Shown piece after piece: positions 36,375 through 48,796 of a stretch of 64,000 bases of DNA. A program made the translations under genes and the position numbers. The DNA is from Lentinus brumalis (lineage: Eukaryota; Basidiomycota; Agaricomycetes; Polyporales; Polyporaceae), in contig MARA01000049.1 of the NCBI GenBank assembly GCA_001792895.1, forward strand, positions 62,001 through 126,000. Reading direction: 5' to 3'. The notes beneath the pieces are model-generated. The model worked only from the letters and a program-made list of their open reading frames with translations, made no database searches and was not told the DNA's origin. Positions within the stretch are counted from its first letter, which is position 1, and each line of letters opens with the position of its first letter.

Positions 36375-36673
36375 GCCATGAATGGAGGCGAGGCGAGGAA
36401 CGTTGAACTGAGCGCGATGCGAACGCGCAGGACACGCGAGAGGATTCAGGGAAGGTCATGTACGTCGCCGGGAGACGGCCTCATTGTAAGCGAGGCGTCG
36501 AGGAATTGACACCGTGGTGGAGGATCTTGGCAAGGTCGCTTGGATATCCTATTGCATTGCACCTGGGGATGCGCGTTCCCTGCGGCCGTAACAGAAGGTT
36601 AGTTTGCTGCCGTGTACGCGACCGTCCCGGTCAGAGATCGGAGGTACCTCCTGCCGAGTGTCGATAGGAAATG

Positions 36674-37429
36674 TCACAGTCTGTCGTCCGGTTTCGAGCT
36701 ATACATCTCCCACGCCAATCTAGTCGGAGCGAGCACTGTCACCAGGCCGTGCCGCAAGTACATGGTGCATGTGGGCTGAGGGTACAGTGGGCTCGCAGCT
36801 TGGCCAGTGACCGCGCAGTGTGGTTCTCTCGGAGTCCCAGGCAATCGACTGCTAGCAGAAGCAGAGAGGAGGTATCTTGTCAGTGGTACGATGTTTCTGC
36901 GGAATCCTGAGAGCTGCGCAACGATCACTGAAAGCGTACCGAGGGACACCATGACAGCCAGAAACGTAAGGTGCGGCAGAGACAGTGTCTCGAGGACAGT
37001 CGAGCCATCGTGCTCGCGTGCGGCATTGGTCCATGTTTGCCGGCCTCGAATAAGCCTGCCAAGTATGGTGTTAAGTATCCCGGTCCGATAGGTCGGGTTC
37101 TGCATGGTTGTGTACGATCCGGCACGCTCGAGCATCGAGGCAGAGGAACCGATGGCCGGCCTCCTTCCAGGTTTACGTTGGACCTCCGCCGAGCACGCTC
37201 GCGGCCGCGGCTTCTGGAGACGGTGACATTCGGCTGCAGGCTGCATCGAGCGAACCTGTCCTCCGACTTGCGTACTTACTACTACTTCATCAAGCTGAGG
37301 CTCGACAATGTCTCGCCGCTTGTCTGCGCTCCATGCTCGAGATCGCTCTCCCGGCAGTCGACTGCTAGTAAAGCCTGAGAGCATGCGGTCAGTTACCTCA
37401 TGTTCCCGGGAGGCAGAGGGAGACGGCAC
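36674..37429 (-). other. Longest spacer ORF of U3 (251 codons), unrecognised
   Basis: An uninterrupted minus-strand ORF identical to 45215-44460 in U4. It includes the counterpart of the U2 duplicated block. Composition is Ser/Arg-rich with a hydrophobic stretch (LPHLTFLAVMVSLGTLSVIVA). U1 and U2 counterparts are shorter and interrupted, so the open frame may be accidental. Confidence 0.2.
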
Positions 37430-38901
37430 GGGAAGGGAAGCGTACCGGATGTGAGGCTGTGGACGCCACCCGGCAGGGCGACTCGGAGTAACTCCGAGTC
37501 GTGCTTGCCTCCCGATCCCGGATGAATGTTGCAGAATATTATTGCAAGGAGCCCATTCGCGTCATGGACTTGAATGGACGCGAATTGCTGCGTCGTCCGA
37601 CCGAGGCTGCCTATTTGAGTGTAAGAGATTATTGAGATCGGACTAAACGGAGAGTGAACAGTAGGGACGGAATAATCCTGATACCTCAAAGTACCTTGAG
37701 GTCCTTATGAGTTGACTTGCCTATGTGGTCGTACCCAGTACTCTTGCCTGTGCGTCGCGCTATATCCGAATTTCTGGGACCTGAGAATTGCTTCAAGCTT
37801 GACGTGCCTGCGTCTGTTCGATATCGCGTATTTCCACGCGCAGTCTTCTGGTCCGGCAGAGATGATGCTGCCCTCGAGCCGCCTGCGTCCTGTCTCCTCG
37901 TCCTGTGGTGGTTGTTTCGCACGGGGATCCATGGTTCTTGGAGCCGTGCCTACTCGAGAGCCTCTCGGAATGGCGGGGCTCACCCAAAATAAGTACGGGC
38001 AAGAGTTCCTTTCTGTTGCATAAGGTAAGTCCGAAAGCAGCAAGCGACGTCGTGCATGCATACCTGAGGAATGCTTCAGACCACACTTCTTTCCTCAGGG
38101 CGTATTCGCTCCACCGTAGCGGTGCCCTGTCCGTCACTCTCTCGGAGCGGTTGTGCCTGGCCGCCGTGTCTTGCAGGTCTTCCTACAGCTCCTGGTCCTG
38201 TCGGCATATGGTATGTTAGCTGAGCGCAAGCTGCAGCCTGTGAGGATGACCTGCATTCGATCCGGTGACTGCATGAGGCCCACGATGTTACCCGTGGTAC
38301 GCGAGATGATAGATCTGAAACGTTGTCAGTGGTTTTCGCAGGAGTCGAAGCGAGGGATGTTATGCGCACAGGAACGCTGAAATGTTCCGGGATATTGCGG
38401 CCGGCTCGTTGACTCGTTGAGTGCCTCACAAACACGCTTCTCTCCCACCGATGGATTCGTTCTGACCGTCACGGTTGTTCTGGCTATCCCATCTTCTCGC
38501 CACGCAGCCATGGCGTCTTCCTTCCTCCCATCTCGCCCTGCTTGAAGCCCACTGCTGACGTCTCGCTTTGCCAAGGCCCCGCCATCCGAGATGTACTCTA
38601 CAACATCCCAGTGCCGCTGGAGAAGCTGGGAGGCTTGGACTCCAGACGAGGAGACGCACGCTAGGTGTGGTAGTAGCTAACGTCCGGGGTGAGTTTGTGT
38701 GCATGTCAGACAATCTGCGGTCCACTCACTTCCCGCATCGCGCCCACGGCCCGTGCTGTAGACGAGAGCACAGAAGGACGGACGGCGGACCGTCAATTCC
38801 GAGGTAAGTAGATTCCATGCTACTGGGATTTGTCGCAGCCTCCGCCGCTTCCTGGAGGGCCGTCTCCTTGTCTGCTCAATGGCGGACTCGCAACATCCCT
38901 G

Positions 38902-39219
38902 CTACTCGCTAGCCAAGACAAACGGTGAGCTGTCCATGACGCCTGTCGAGAAGCCACTCACATACAGTCTATGCATCCGAGAGAGGACGGCGATGGCCCG
39001 CCGGGAGAGCTCGGGTACCTCGGGAGTTATCAGGCGCACAGTGCACTGTCGAGGCACATTGCCCCGGTCGAGTAGACGTCCGTAGTGTACTCGTCTTTCA
39101 CGCGCGTTGTCCGCGGTTGTGGTTGTCGTGGTCGGAACGAGAGCGCGTACAAGGCTGTGCAGGCGCGAAATCCGGCCATCGATTGCCTCTTGCTGTGTTG
39201 TCCTGGTGTCAAGGACCAT
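38902..39219 (-). other. Conserved coding-like block (helical), U3 copy
   Basis: Identical in protein to the U2 copy at 31412-31095. Confidence 0.3.
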
Positions 39220-39554
39220 ATGAGCGTGTTCTTCGAGTGTACTGTGCGCGTCGGAGGAGTAGGGAAAGGCAGAAAATATATTTGTTTCTACGCTACCACA
39301 TGCCCGGAAATCCCGCGTTCGAGACAGCGCTACGTGTGGCTAACGTCGTGAGAAGCACGCGGTATCCGAAGAGCAAGAACGCGCCGCGCTGGGGTTCCTC
39401 GCTCCACGACACGCACAGCTCGTGTCCTGAAGACACCGGTGTCCTCCCCCACTCTGCACCCCACAATCCACTCATCCTCTCCCTGTGTCCCGCTCGTATT
39501 GCAGTGTGCTCGCCGTAATGCCATCCTGGACGCAGGCTGAGTACAGAGACGCGT

Positions 39555-41009
39555 TCAGCACGGATCGACGCACCTCGGAGTGTGGCTCGAGTCCCCACAG
39601 ACATAGCGCACCGCGTGCAGACGGACCTGTACAGCACGAAGTGTTATATCGACAAAACATCCTCCACGCACACCACCCACAGAACACCGTAAGGTCAGAA
39701 ATCCTGCCGTGGAGGGAAGTATTCGCCTGCCCAGAGTGGCCGCCTGCGTGCCGCGAGCAGTCCCGGGTCCCGGCAGCCGCACGCGACGGATCGACGCCCC
39801 GAGCACCGCATACGTCGGTCCCCACTGATCGGCGTCCGCAGGTACCGGGCTGAGCACGAGGAGGATCGGGAATCCCTCCTGGTCTCGCCAACACAGATCT
39901 GCCAATGTATAGGAGCCGAACTCGACGACAGGGAGATGAGCCATGACACCGTGCGGGGTGATAGATAGGGTCACAACACGGCCACCGCACAGTGACGATG
40001 TTAGCGTGGCCTAGAAGAACACGGTAAGCATGTGCCTGAAGCGAACATCACTAGCGTACCTGGGCATCCGACTGGTCCAGCAATCCGTGCGGACTGTAGC
40101 GGACAACCCTGTCGTCGCGGGTTTTGTACATCCTTGGAGATGTGGCAAAAAGACCGAAGTTGGCGAGTGAGTAAGAGTCGGCGTCGCGTGGTCTGCCCGG
40201 ATCGCCCGCAAGGCTGCCCATACACTCCGATCCCCAGGCGAAGAGAGTCGTGTCCGCGCTCTTCTTCATGATCTCCTCCTGGAGCCGCTGGAACGCCTTG
40301 CTGCCCTCGCCGTACAGCGTCGGCATGTTGATGTCGAAGATACCGAGCAGGCAGTACGCTTCGTCTTCCAAACGGGTCGTCCTCCTCTCGACAGCCCAAG
40401 ACATCCGTTCTCCGATGCTGAAGTCGTCCAACGACCGCTGCAGCGTCAAGAGGCTCACGGGAATATGCGCGGCCTTCTCGATCTCCGGCGCGAGGTCGAC
40501 CTTTGTACCCATGGTCTCCCATTCCTTGGATAGAAAGAGGACGAGGCGGGGAGCGACGAGCTCCTGCAGCGTCCAGCCACGGCGATGCCACCGGCTCGCA
40601 TGGAACTGCCCCCAGCCAGGCTGATGCCCGAGACTCGGATGAAACGCCTTGTCGGCATCAACGTCGTTCAGAAAGGCGTAGCAGACGCGAGAGAGGGCGT
40701 AATAGCGGAACATGGAGTTGATGGCCTCCGAGAGCTCCGCGCTGCTTGTCTTGTCGATGCAGCAAGTGTCGATCCACACCCATCTGTGGCCATGTCGCTC
40801 CGCGAGCTCGCAGGATCGTTTGATCTTCTCGCATGCAAGATCGCGCGGGTTCTGGCCTTTCTGGGCGCACTTCGCGCGGAGGTGCTGGAGGTCTTGAAAT
40901 GTCTGCTCTTCCTGGCCCCAGACGTGAGAGAGAATTGCGTAGCCTCCCTCGACAGCGTCCGGGGAGACAAGTACTGCAGCTCTGCGCGACTGGAGCTGAG
41001 CAGCCACAT
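39555..41009 (-). pseudogene. HET2-D: HET gene with a 1-base deletion near codon 11-14
   Basis: The ATG at 41009 is kept, but exon 1 (41009-40060) is 950 nt instead of 951. The missing base is in the short run at about 40977-40980 (agacaagt, against agacgaagt in C and agacaaagt in E). The frame from the normal start is lost before the HET domain; a frame reaching it has only a GTG at its start. Exon 2 (40010-39555) is as in HET2-E. It is either a true recent inactivation or a single-base sequence error, because the rest is identical to E. Confidence 0.75.
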
Positions 41010-41062
41010 GCTAGTGTAGTCACAGTGAATGCGATGCAAGGTGAGAGCGCATCTCACTCTTG

Positions 41063-41123
41063 CTTATAACCAGAACTCACAAACGGTGTATTTAAGGTAA
41101 TCACTGCCGTATGTCAATTACGG
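41063..41123 (-). promoter_or_regulatory. HET2-D promoter elements
   Basis: TATA-like box at 41063-41069 and inverted repeat at 41107-41123, slightly closer together than in A to C because of small deletions. Confidence 0.45.
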
Positions 41124-43920
41124 TGCGAGTCTTCGAGGGTTCAGCCCGACGGTACCCAAATCGACTTGTTACTTATCAATCAGCAGTAATCGGCGGTAAG
41201 CAAGATACTCGTACTTCGTCAATACGTTAGAGCCAAGTTGCGGTAGTCTCGCAGATGATGCATGGAGAGGAGGAGGAGGAGTAGACCGTGTCTTATCCGA
41301 GTACTCGTTGAGGCTTTGAGTATCAACACGGTCCGTACGTGCGCGCTCGACGCCACCCGATCGATGACGACATGCGGCGCACAGTGCGCTCGCTCTCTCG
41401 ACTCCTCGCATCTCAGACAACAACCAGTCCGCGTCCGTGCCACGTCGCTCGCCCTCGGCCACGCTCGCACCTGCAGCTGCCCTCCTCTGTGCTCTCCCAC
41501 CTTGGCCTCCCTCAGTCCGTCGCTCATGCTACGCCAGCTCCTCTTCGCGCGTCCCTCTCGCCTGCCGCCCGTTCTCGCTTGGCTCGACCGCATACAGTCA
41601 TGCAAGGCGCAAGCTCCTCACCCCGGACGTGGGCACGCGTGGTATGCCGCTTCTCTCCTCCCTGCCTCCTTGCTCCTTGCGCCGTCGTGTCGCTGTATCT
41701 CTCTGCTCAGTCGTACATCCTCCCCATGATCGCTACTCTCTGGGAACCCCACGCAAGCACACCGCTGTACGCATCCCCAAGTGGTGTTGTTCCCGCCGTT
41801 TATCGCCTTGCGCCCCACTCTCGTGCGTCTACGCGCCGACCGTCGCTGCTAGGGTCAGACACCGCAAGCATGGTGCGTCGTATTGCTCCCGTTACATGTT
41901 CTGTACTAACCTTGCATGATTCACCATGCTACCCCTCCATGTCCTACAGCTAGGCCACCACGAGTGCTTACAAGTCACCGCACCTCGCGCCCGCACCTCG
42001 TCCTCCTCGGCTCAACGTCCCCTGCACGAATCTCACGGCACCTTCAGTCCCCTCGCCCCGCACGTGCAGACAGACGTCCTTCACAAACACGGCGCCGTAC
42101 CAGAGCCTCTTCAACGTCTTTCCGAGCGTCGCCCTCTCGCCTCAGCCGCGGACATCCCGTTGGCATACACCGGTCGACGGACGGTATCTCACCGCCGCTC
42201 ACTGAAGCTGGCGATGTCGACGCGCCCTTGCGCTCACACGAACAGCCCTCGCAGCACCCGCTCAACGACATACAGAAGCTCACTACGGAATCCCGGGCGC
42301 GTGGTCTCGCCGTCGTAGCGCGTCGCGGCCGCCGCATCACTGCCGGTGTTCGTGCTGGTAAGTACTGTACACGCCGGTCAGTGAGATGCGTCACATTCAG
42401 CTGATCAACTTACCCGGTCCGCGCGCAGCGACAACAGGGACGCGCCGGCGTTGCCGCTATGCTACGTACGAGGTCCACACTGACTTGTCTATTTACCTCC
42501 CTCACTCACGAGCATCCCCGGCCGCACGCCCATCTCGCTCGCGCGATCCCCCCCTGCTGAGAAGAGTACACGCCCGACGCCGCCGCGCTGGCATCTGTAG
42601 TCACGGTGAGTCCAGGGCATGCACACATGGCGTGCGCGCGCTCACCGACTCCGGGGTCAGACACTGGCAGCTGGTGCTCACGGCGCGTCGGTCAGTGCTC
42701 CCGTGTGCAGGTACGTGATGCGGATTCCGGAACTCACCTGCGGACTCGTACTGTGCTTCAATCATGGCGGCTGGCCGTGCGGCGCGAGCGGCGAGGAGCG
42801 AGAGCAGCTGTGGACGAGGTGAGTGGGCACGCAGCACGCTGCAGGAGGTCGAGGAAGGTACGTACCGGCGGTGTCAAGAACGCTGGGAGAGCGCAGCGTG
42901 GACGGCTGTCGACCGCTGAAGGTGGGTGAGCAGCAGACAGGACGGGGCAAGGTACGTGTGTGCGCCATGTGTCGAGCCGCTCACCTCGTTTGTTATAGCA
43001 TGGACGCGTGCGTGCGCGTTCGGTTCGGAGCCATCCGCGGCGCGTCCCAGCACCGTCGATGCGCGCAGGCGACGGCGCGGACCGAACGTCACTCCGCATC
43101 TGCGCTCGGGCGAGCGATCGAGCGGTATGTGTACTTGAGGGCGGTGTCATGATGTCGAGGCAGCGTTCAAGCTGCACGAAATGTCGATGTCTTCGTCCTG
43201 CATGTCGCGGCCGAGCTCAGGCTGAGAGTGAATAGATGTCTTCCTCCCCCGTGTCATTCGTCCAGTCTGTTGCGTGCCGACCTCGTCGGCGGCCTTGTGT
43301 GCTTCAACAATGCGTGTTCTCGCCGCTCGTCTTCTAGTAAGTAATAGCTGAGGAGGACGACCACTTGACTCGAATGCACAGGGCTTGCGGCTGTGATGTG
43401 TGGATGGATGCACTGTGTGCCTGGCTTGAGTTCTGTTTGTCGTTTGATCCTTGCGTGCCGTGTTGAGTCCCGAACGGTTGCCTTCTGGGAAGCGAGTCCC
43501 TCTTCTGCTGACCTGTGTCATGGATGGGCTGCTCGGCCGAGAAGTGCCAGTGCGAATATTCGGTAGTACTAGGCATGATGGTCGTCATCAGGATTGGACA
43601 GCTGGACGCTTCGCTCCTGTAGTCCAGGACGGCCACATTGATGAGCTCCCGGTTTCTCATCTGTGTGATGTTGTCTATAGTGAGCTTCCAGCCTCAGGAA
43701 TACGCGGTGGTCACTGCGCTACCGTGTGCTTGAGCTTTTCCATGGATGAGAAGGCAGGACTGGGAGGATCCGAGTTGTAGACAGCGTGCATGACTGGGAA
43801 GCCGGGAGACATCTCGCTACCTGCATTCTGAGGTCCGCGAGGCCCGCATGCTGCAATGACCAGGCTACGTATTGATGACCAGGGTCCAGGTGGTACACTC
43901 GGGTTACGAGCCCGCCGGCA
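41124..43920. other. U4 spacer, first block; no gene assigned
   Basis: Counterpart of the U2/U3 block, with private indels at about 41140-41150, 42549, 42866 and 42910-42950. The indels are not multiples of three in the exon-like pieces, which argues against selection on a protein there. Confidence 0.35.
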
Positions 43921-44160
43921 TCATCGCGAGCGAGCAGTCGGAATATTCAGATGCGCAAAGTGGCTGTCATTGTGAGAATACATTGGATACCGACGTACAA
44001 CAGCCTGAGGGATCGCGGGGGATAGTCTAGTCACTCTACGGGCTTCTGGACAGTGAGGACAGATATATGTAGCACTGCCAAACTGTGCAGCATTGGATGT
44101 ACTGAAGAACTTGAACGGTCGAGAGCCCTTGCACGTCCGACACGGGAGGACAGGACGCAT
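43921..44160 (-). CDS. Zinc-ribbon-like small protein (79 aa), U4 copy
   Basis: Protein identical to the U2 and U3 copies. Confidence 0.35.
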   Translation of the reverse strand: MRPVLPCRTCKGSRPFKFFSTSNAAQFGSATYICPHCPEARRVTRLSPAIPQAVVRRYPMYSHNDSHFAHLNIPTARSR

Positions 44161-44459
44161 GCCATGAATGGAGGCGAGGCGAGGAACGTTGAACTGAGCG
44201 CGATGCGAACGCGCAGGACACGCGAGAGGATTCAGGGAAGGTCATGTACGTCGCCGGGAGACGGCCTCATTGTAAGCGAGGCGTCGAGGAATTGACACCG
44301 TGGTGGAGGATCTTGGCAAGGTCGCTTGGATATCCTATTGCATTGCACCTGGGGATGCGCGTTCCCTGCGGCCGTAACAGAAGGTTAGTTTGCTGCCGTG
44401 TACGCGACCGTCCCGGTCAGAGATCGGAGGTACCTCCTGCCGAGTGTCGATAGGAAATG

Positions 44460-45215
44460 TCACAGTCTGTCGTCCGGTTTCGAGCTATACATCTCCCACG
44501 CCAATCTAGTCGGAGCGAGCACTGTCACCAGGCCGTGCCGCAAGTACATGGTGCATGTGGGCTGAGGGTACAGTGGGCTCGCAGCTTGGCCAGTGACCGC
44601 GCAGTGTGGTTCTCTCGGAGTCCCAGGCAATCGACTGCTAGCAGAAGCAGAGAGGAGGTATCTTGTCAGTGGTACGATGTTTCTGCGGAATCCTGAGAGC
44701 TGCGCAACGATCACTGAAAGCGTACCGAGGGACACCATGACAGCCAGAAACGTAAGGTGCGGCAGAGACAGTGTCTCGAGGACAGTCGAGCCATCGTGCT
44801 CGCGTGCGGCATTGGTCCATGTTTGCCGGCCTCGAATAAGCCTGCCAAGTATGGTGTTAAGTATCCCGGTCCGATAGGTCGGGTTCTGCATGGTTGTGTA
44901 CGATCCGGCACGCTCGAGCATCGAGGCAGAGGAACCGATGGCCGGCCTCCTTCCAGGTTTACGTTGGACCTCCGCCGAGCACGCTCGCGGCCGCGGCTTC
45001 TGGAGACGGTGACATTCGGCTGCAGGCTGCATCGAGCGAACCTGTCCTCCGACTTGCGTACTTACTACTACTTCATCAAGCTGAGGCTCGACAATGTCTC
45101 GCCGCTTGTCTGCGCTCCATGCTCGAGATCGCTCTCCCGGCAGTCGACTGCTAGTAAAGCCTGAGAGCATGCGGTCAGTTACCTCATGTTCCCGGGAGGC
45201 AGAGGGAGACGGCAC
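44460..45215 (-). other. Longest spacer ORF of U4 (251 codons), unrecognised
   Basis: Identical to the U3 ORF at 37429-36674. No domain is recognised. Confidence 0.2.
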
Positions 45216-46687
45216 GGGAAGGGAAGCGTACCGGATGTGAGGCTGTGGACGCCACCCGGCAGGGCGACTCGGAGTAACTCCGAGTCGTGCTTGCCTCCCG
45301 ATCCCGGATGAATGTTGCAGAATATTATTGCAAGGAGCCCATTCGCGTCATGGACTTGAATGGACGCGAATTGCTGCGTCGTCCGACCGAGGCTGCCTAT
45401 TTGAGTGTAAGAGATTATTGAGATCGGACTAAACGGAGAGTGAACAGTAGGGACGGAATAATCCTGATACCTCAAAGTACCTTGAGGTCCTTATGAGTTG
45501 ACTTGCCTATGTGGTCGTACCCAGTACTCTTGCCTGTGCGTCGCGCTATATCCGAATTTCTGGGACCTGAGAATTGCTTCAAGCTTGACGTGCCTGCGTC
45601 TGTTCGATATCGCGTATTTCCACGCGCAGTCTTCTGGTCCGGCAGAGATGATGCTGCCCTCGAGCCGCCTGCGTCCTGTCTCCTCGTCCTGTGGTGGTTG
45701 TTTCGCACGGGGATCCATGGTTCTTGGAGCCGTGCCTACTCGAGAGCCTCTCGGAATGGCGGGGCTCACCCAAAATAAGTACGGGCAAGAGTTCCTTTCT
45801 GTTGCATAAGGTAAGTCCGAAAGCAGCAAGCGACGTCGTGCATGCATACCTGAGGAATGCTTCAGACCACACTTCTTTCCTCAGGGCGTATTCGCTCCAC
45901 CGTAGCGGTGCCCTGTCCGTCACTCTCTCGGAGCGGTTGTGCCTGGCCGCCGTGTCTTGCAGGTCTTCCTACAGCTCCTGGTCCTGTCGGCATATGGTAT
46001 GTTAGCTGAGCGCAAGCTGCAGCCTGTGAGGATGACCTGCATTCGATCCGGTGACTGCATGAGGCCCACGATGTTACCCGTGGTACGCGAGATGATAGAT
46101 CTGAAACGTTGTCAGTGGTTTTCGCAGGAGTCGAAGCGAGGGATGTTATGCGCACAGGAACGCTGAAATGTTCCGGGATATTGCGGCCGGCTCGTTGACT
46201 CGTTGAGTGCCTCACAAACACGCTTCTCTCCCACCGATGGATTCGTTCTGACCGTCACGGTTGTTCTGGCTATCCCATCTTCTCGCCACGCAGCCATGGC
46301 GTCTTCCTTCCTCCCATCTCGCCCTGCTTGAAGCCCACTGCTGACGTCTCGCTTTGCCAAGGCCCCGCCATCCGAGATGTACTCTACAACATCCCAGTGC
46401 CGCTGGAGAAGCTGGGAGGCTTGGACTCCAGACGAGGAGACGCACGCTAGGTGTGGTAGTAGCTAACGTCCGGGGTGAGTTTGTGTGCATGTCAGACAAT
46501 CTGCGGTCCACTCACTTCCCGCATCGCGCCCACGGCCCGTGCTGTAGACGAGAGCACAGAAGGACGGACGGCGGACCGTCAATTCCGAGGTAAGTAGATT
46601 CCATGCTACTGGGATTTGTCGCAGCCTCCGCCGCTTCCTGGAGGGCCGTCTCCTTGTCTGCTCAATGGCGGACTCGCAACATCCCTG

Positions 46688-47005
46688 CTACTCGCTAGCC
46701 AAGACAAACGGTGAGCTGTCCATGACGCCTGTCGAGAAGCCACTCACATACAGTCTATGCATCCGAGAGAGGACGGCGATGGCCCGCCGGGAGAGCTCGG
46801 GTACCTCGGGAGTTATCAGGCGCACAGTGCACTGTCGAGGCACATTGCCCCGGTCGAGTAGACGTCCGTAGTGTACTCGTCTTTCACGCGCGTTGTCCGC
46901 GGTTGTGGTTGTCGTGGTCGGAACGAGAGCGCGTACAAGGCTGTGCAGGCGCGAAATCCGGCCATCGATTGCCTCTTGCTGTGTTGTCCTGGTGTCAAGG
47001 ACCAT
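46688..47005 (-). other. Conserved coding-like block (helical), U4 copy
   Basis: Identical in protein to the U2 and U3 copies. Confidence 0.3.
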
Positions 47006-47340
47006 ATGAGCGTGTTCTTCGAGTGTACTGTGCGCGTCGGAGGAGTAGGGAAAGGCAGAAAATATATTTGTTTCTACGCTACCACATGCCCGGAAATCCC
47101 GCGTTCGAGACAGCGCTACGTGTGGCTAACGTCGTGAGAAGCACGCGGTATCCGAAGAGCAAGAACGCGCCGCGCTGGGGTTCCTCGCTCCACGACACGC
47201 ACAGCTCGTGTCCTGAAGACACCGGTGTCCTCCCCCACTCTGCACCCCACAATCCACTCATCCTCTCCCTGTGTCCCGCTCGTATTGCAGTGTGCTCGCC
47301 GTAATGCCATCCTGGACGCAGGCTGAGTACAGAGACGCGT

Positions 47341-48796
47341 TCAGCACGGATCGACGCACCTCGGAGTGTGGCTCGAGTCCCCACAGACATAGCGCACCGC
47401 GTGCAGACGGACCTGTACAGCACGAAGTGTTATATCGACAAAACATCCTCCACGCACACCACCCACAGAACACCGTAAGGTCAGAAATCCTGCCGTGGAG
47501 GGAAGTATTCGCCTGCCCAGAGTGGCCGCCTGCGTGCCGCGAGCAGTCCCGGGTCCCGGCAGCCGCACGCGACGGATCGACGCCCCGAGCACCGCATACG
47601 TCGGTCCCCACTGATCGGCGTCCGCAGGTACCGGGCTGAGCACGAGGAGGATCGGGAATCCCTCCTGGTCTCGCCAACACAGATCTGCCAATGTATAGGA
47701 GCCGAACTCGACGACAGGGAGATGAGCCATGACACCGTGCGGGGTGATAGATAGGGTCACAACACGGCCACCGCACAGTGACGATGTTAGCGTGGCCTAG
47801 AAGAACACGGTAAGCATGTGCCTGAAGCGAACATCACTAGCGTACCTGGGCATCCGACTGGTCCAGCAATCCGTGCGGACTGTAGCGGACAACCCTGTCG
47901 TCGCGGGTTTTGTACATCCTTGGAGATGTGGCAAAAAGACCGAAGTTGGCGAGTGAGTAAGAGTCGGCGTCGCGTGGTCTGCCCGGATCGCCCGCAAGGC
48001 TGCCCATACACTCCGATCCCCAGGCGAAGAGAGTCGTGTCCGCGCTCTTCTTCATGATCTCCTCCTGGAGCCGCTGGAACGCCTTGCTGCCCTCGCCGTA
48101 CAGCGTCGGCATGTTGATGTCGAAGATACCGAGCAGGCAGTACGCTTCGTCTTCCAAACGGGTCGTCCTCCTCTCGACAGCCCAAGACATCCGTTCTCCG
48201 ATGCTGAAGTCGTCCAACGACCGCTGCAGCGTCAAGAGGCTCACGGGAATATGCGCGGCCTTCTCGATCTCCGGCGCGAGGTCGACCTTTGTACCCATGG
48301 TCTCCCATTCCTTGGATAGAAAGAGGACGAGGCGGGGAGCGACGAGCTCCTGCAGCGTCCAGCCACGGCGATGCCACCGGCTCGCATGGAACTGCCCCCA
48401 GCCAGGCTGATGCCCGAGACTCGGATGAAACGCCTTGTCGGCATCAACGTCGTTCAGAAAGGCGTAGCAGACGCGAGAGAGGGCGTAATAGCGGAACATG
48501 GAGTTGATGGCCTCCGAGAGCTCCGCGCTGCTTGTCTTGTCGATGCAGCAAGTGTCGATCCACACCCATCTGTGGCCATGTCGCTCCGCGAGCTCGCAGG
48601 ATCGTTTGATCTTCTCGCATGCAAGATCGCGCGGGTTCTGGCCTTTCTGGGCGCACTTCGCGCGGAGGTGCTGGAGGTCTTGAAATGTCTGCTCTTCCTG
48701 GCCCCAGACGTGAGAGAGAATTGCGTAGCCTCCCTCGACAGCGTCCGGGGAGACAAAGTACTGCAGCTCTGCGCGACTGGAGCTGAGCAGCCACAT
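47341..48796 (-). CDS. HET2-E: HET-domain protein with novel C-terminal tail (468 aa)
   Basis: Exon 1, 48796-47846 (317 codons), is intact and carries the whole HET domain. Exon 2, 47796-47341, encodes 151 residues. It follows HET2-A through LSPVPADADQWGPTYAV, crosses the array junction at 47594 and reads into spacer sequence, giving a Cys/Arg-rich tail ending ...SHTPRCVDPC. Tail length differs from B and C. It is the rightmost copy, with the conserved promoter, and is the best candidate for an active truncated HET2. Confidence 0.8.

Larger units (their letters stand above)
32012..39807. repeat. Array unit U3 (holds HET2-C)
   Basis: About 7.80 kb. Left half (33221-35890) matches U2; right half (from about 36570) matches U4 and shares its deletions. 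It is therefore a mosaic of the two neighbours. Confidence 0.85.
39808..47593. repeat. Array unit U4 (holds HET2-D)
   Basis: About 7.79 kb. Right half is essentially identical to U3. Left half (41010-43260) has several private small indels, for example loss of the 12-bp palindrome gtacttaagtac that U1-U3 carry near the end of the first spacer block. Confidence 0.85.

Noticed and set aside
40051..41007. HET2-D as an intact 318-residue protein
   Set aside because: That frame begins at GTG; the real ATG is out of frame by the 1-base deletion.
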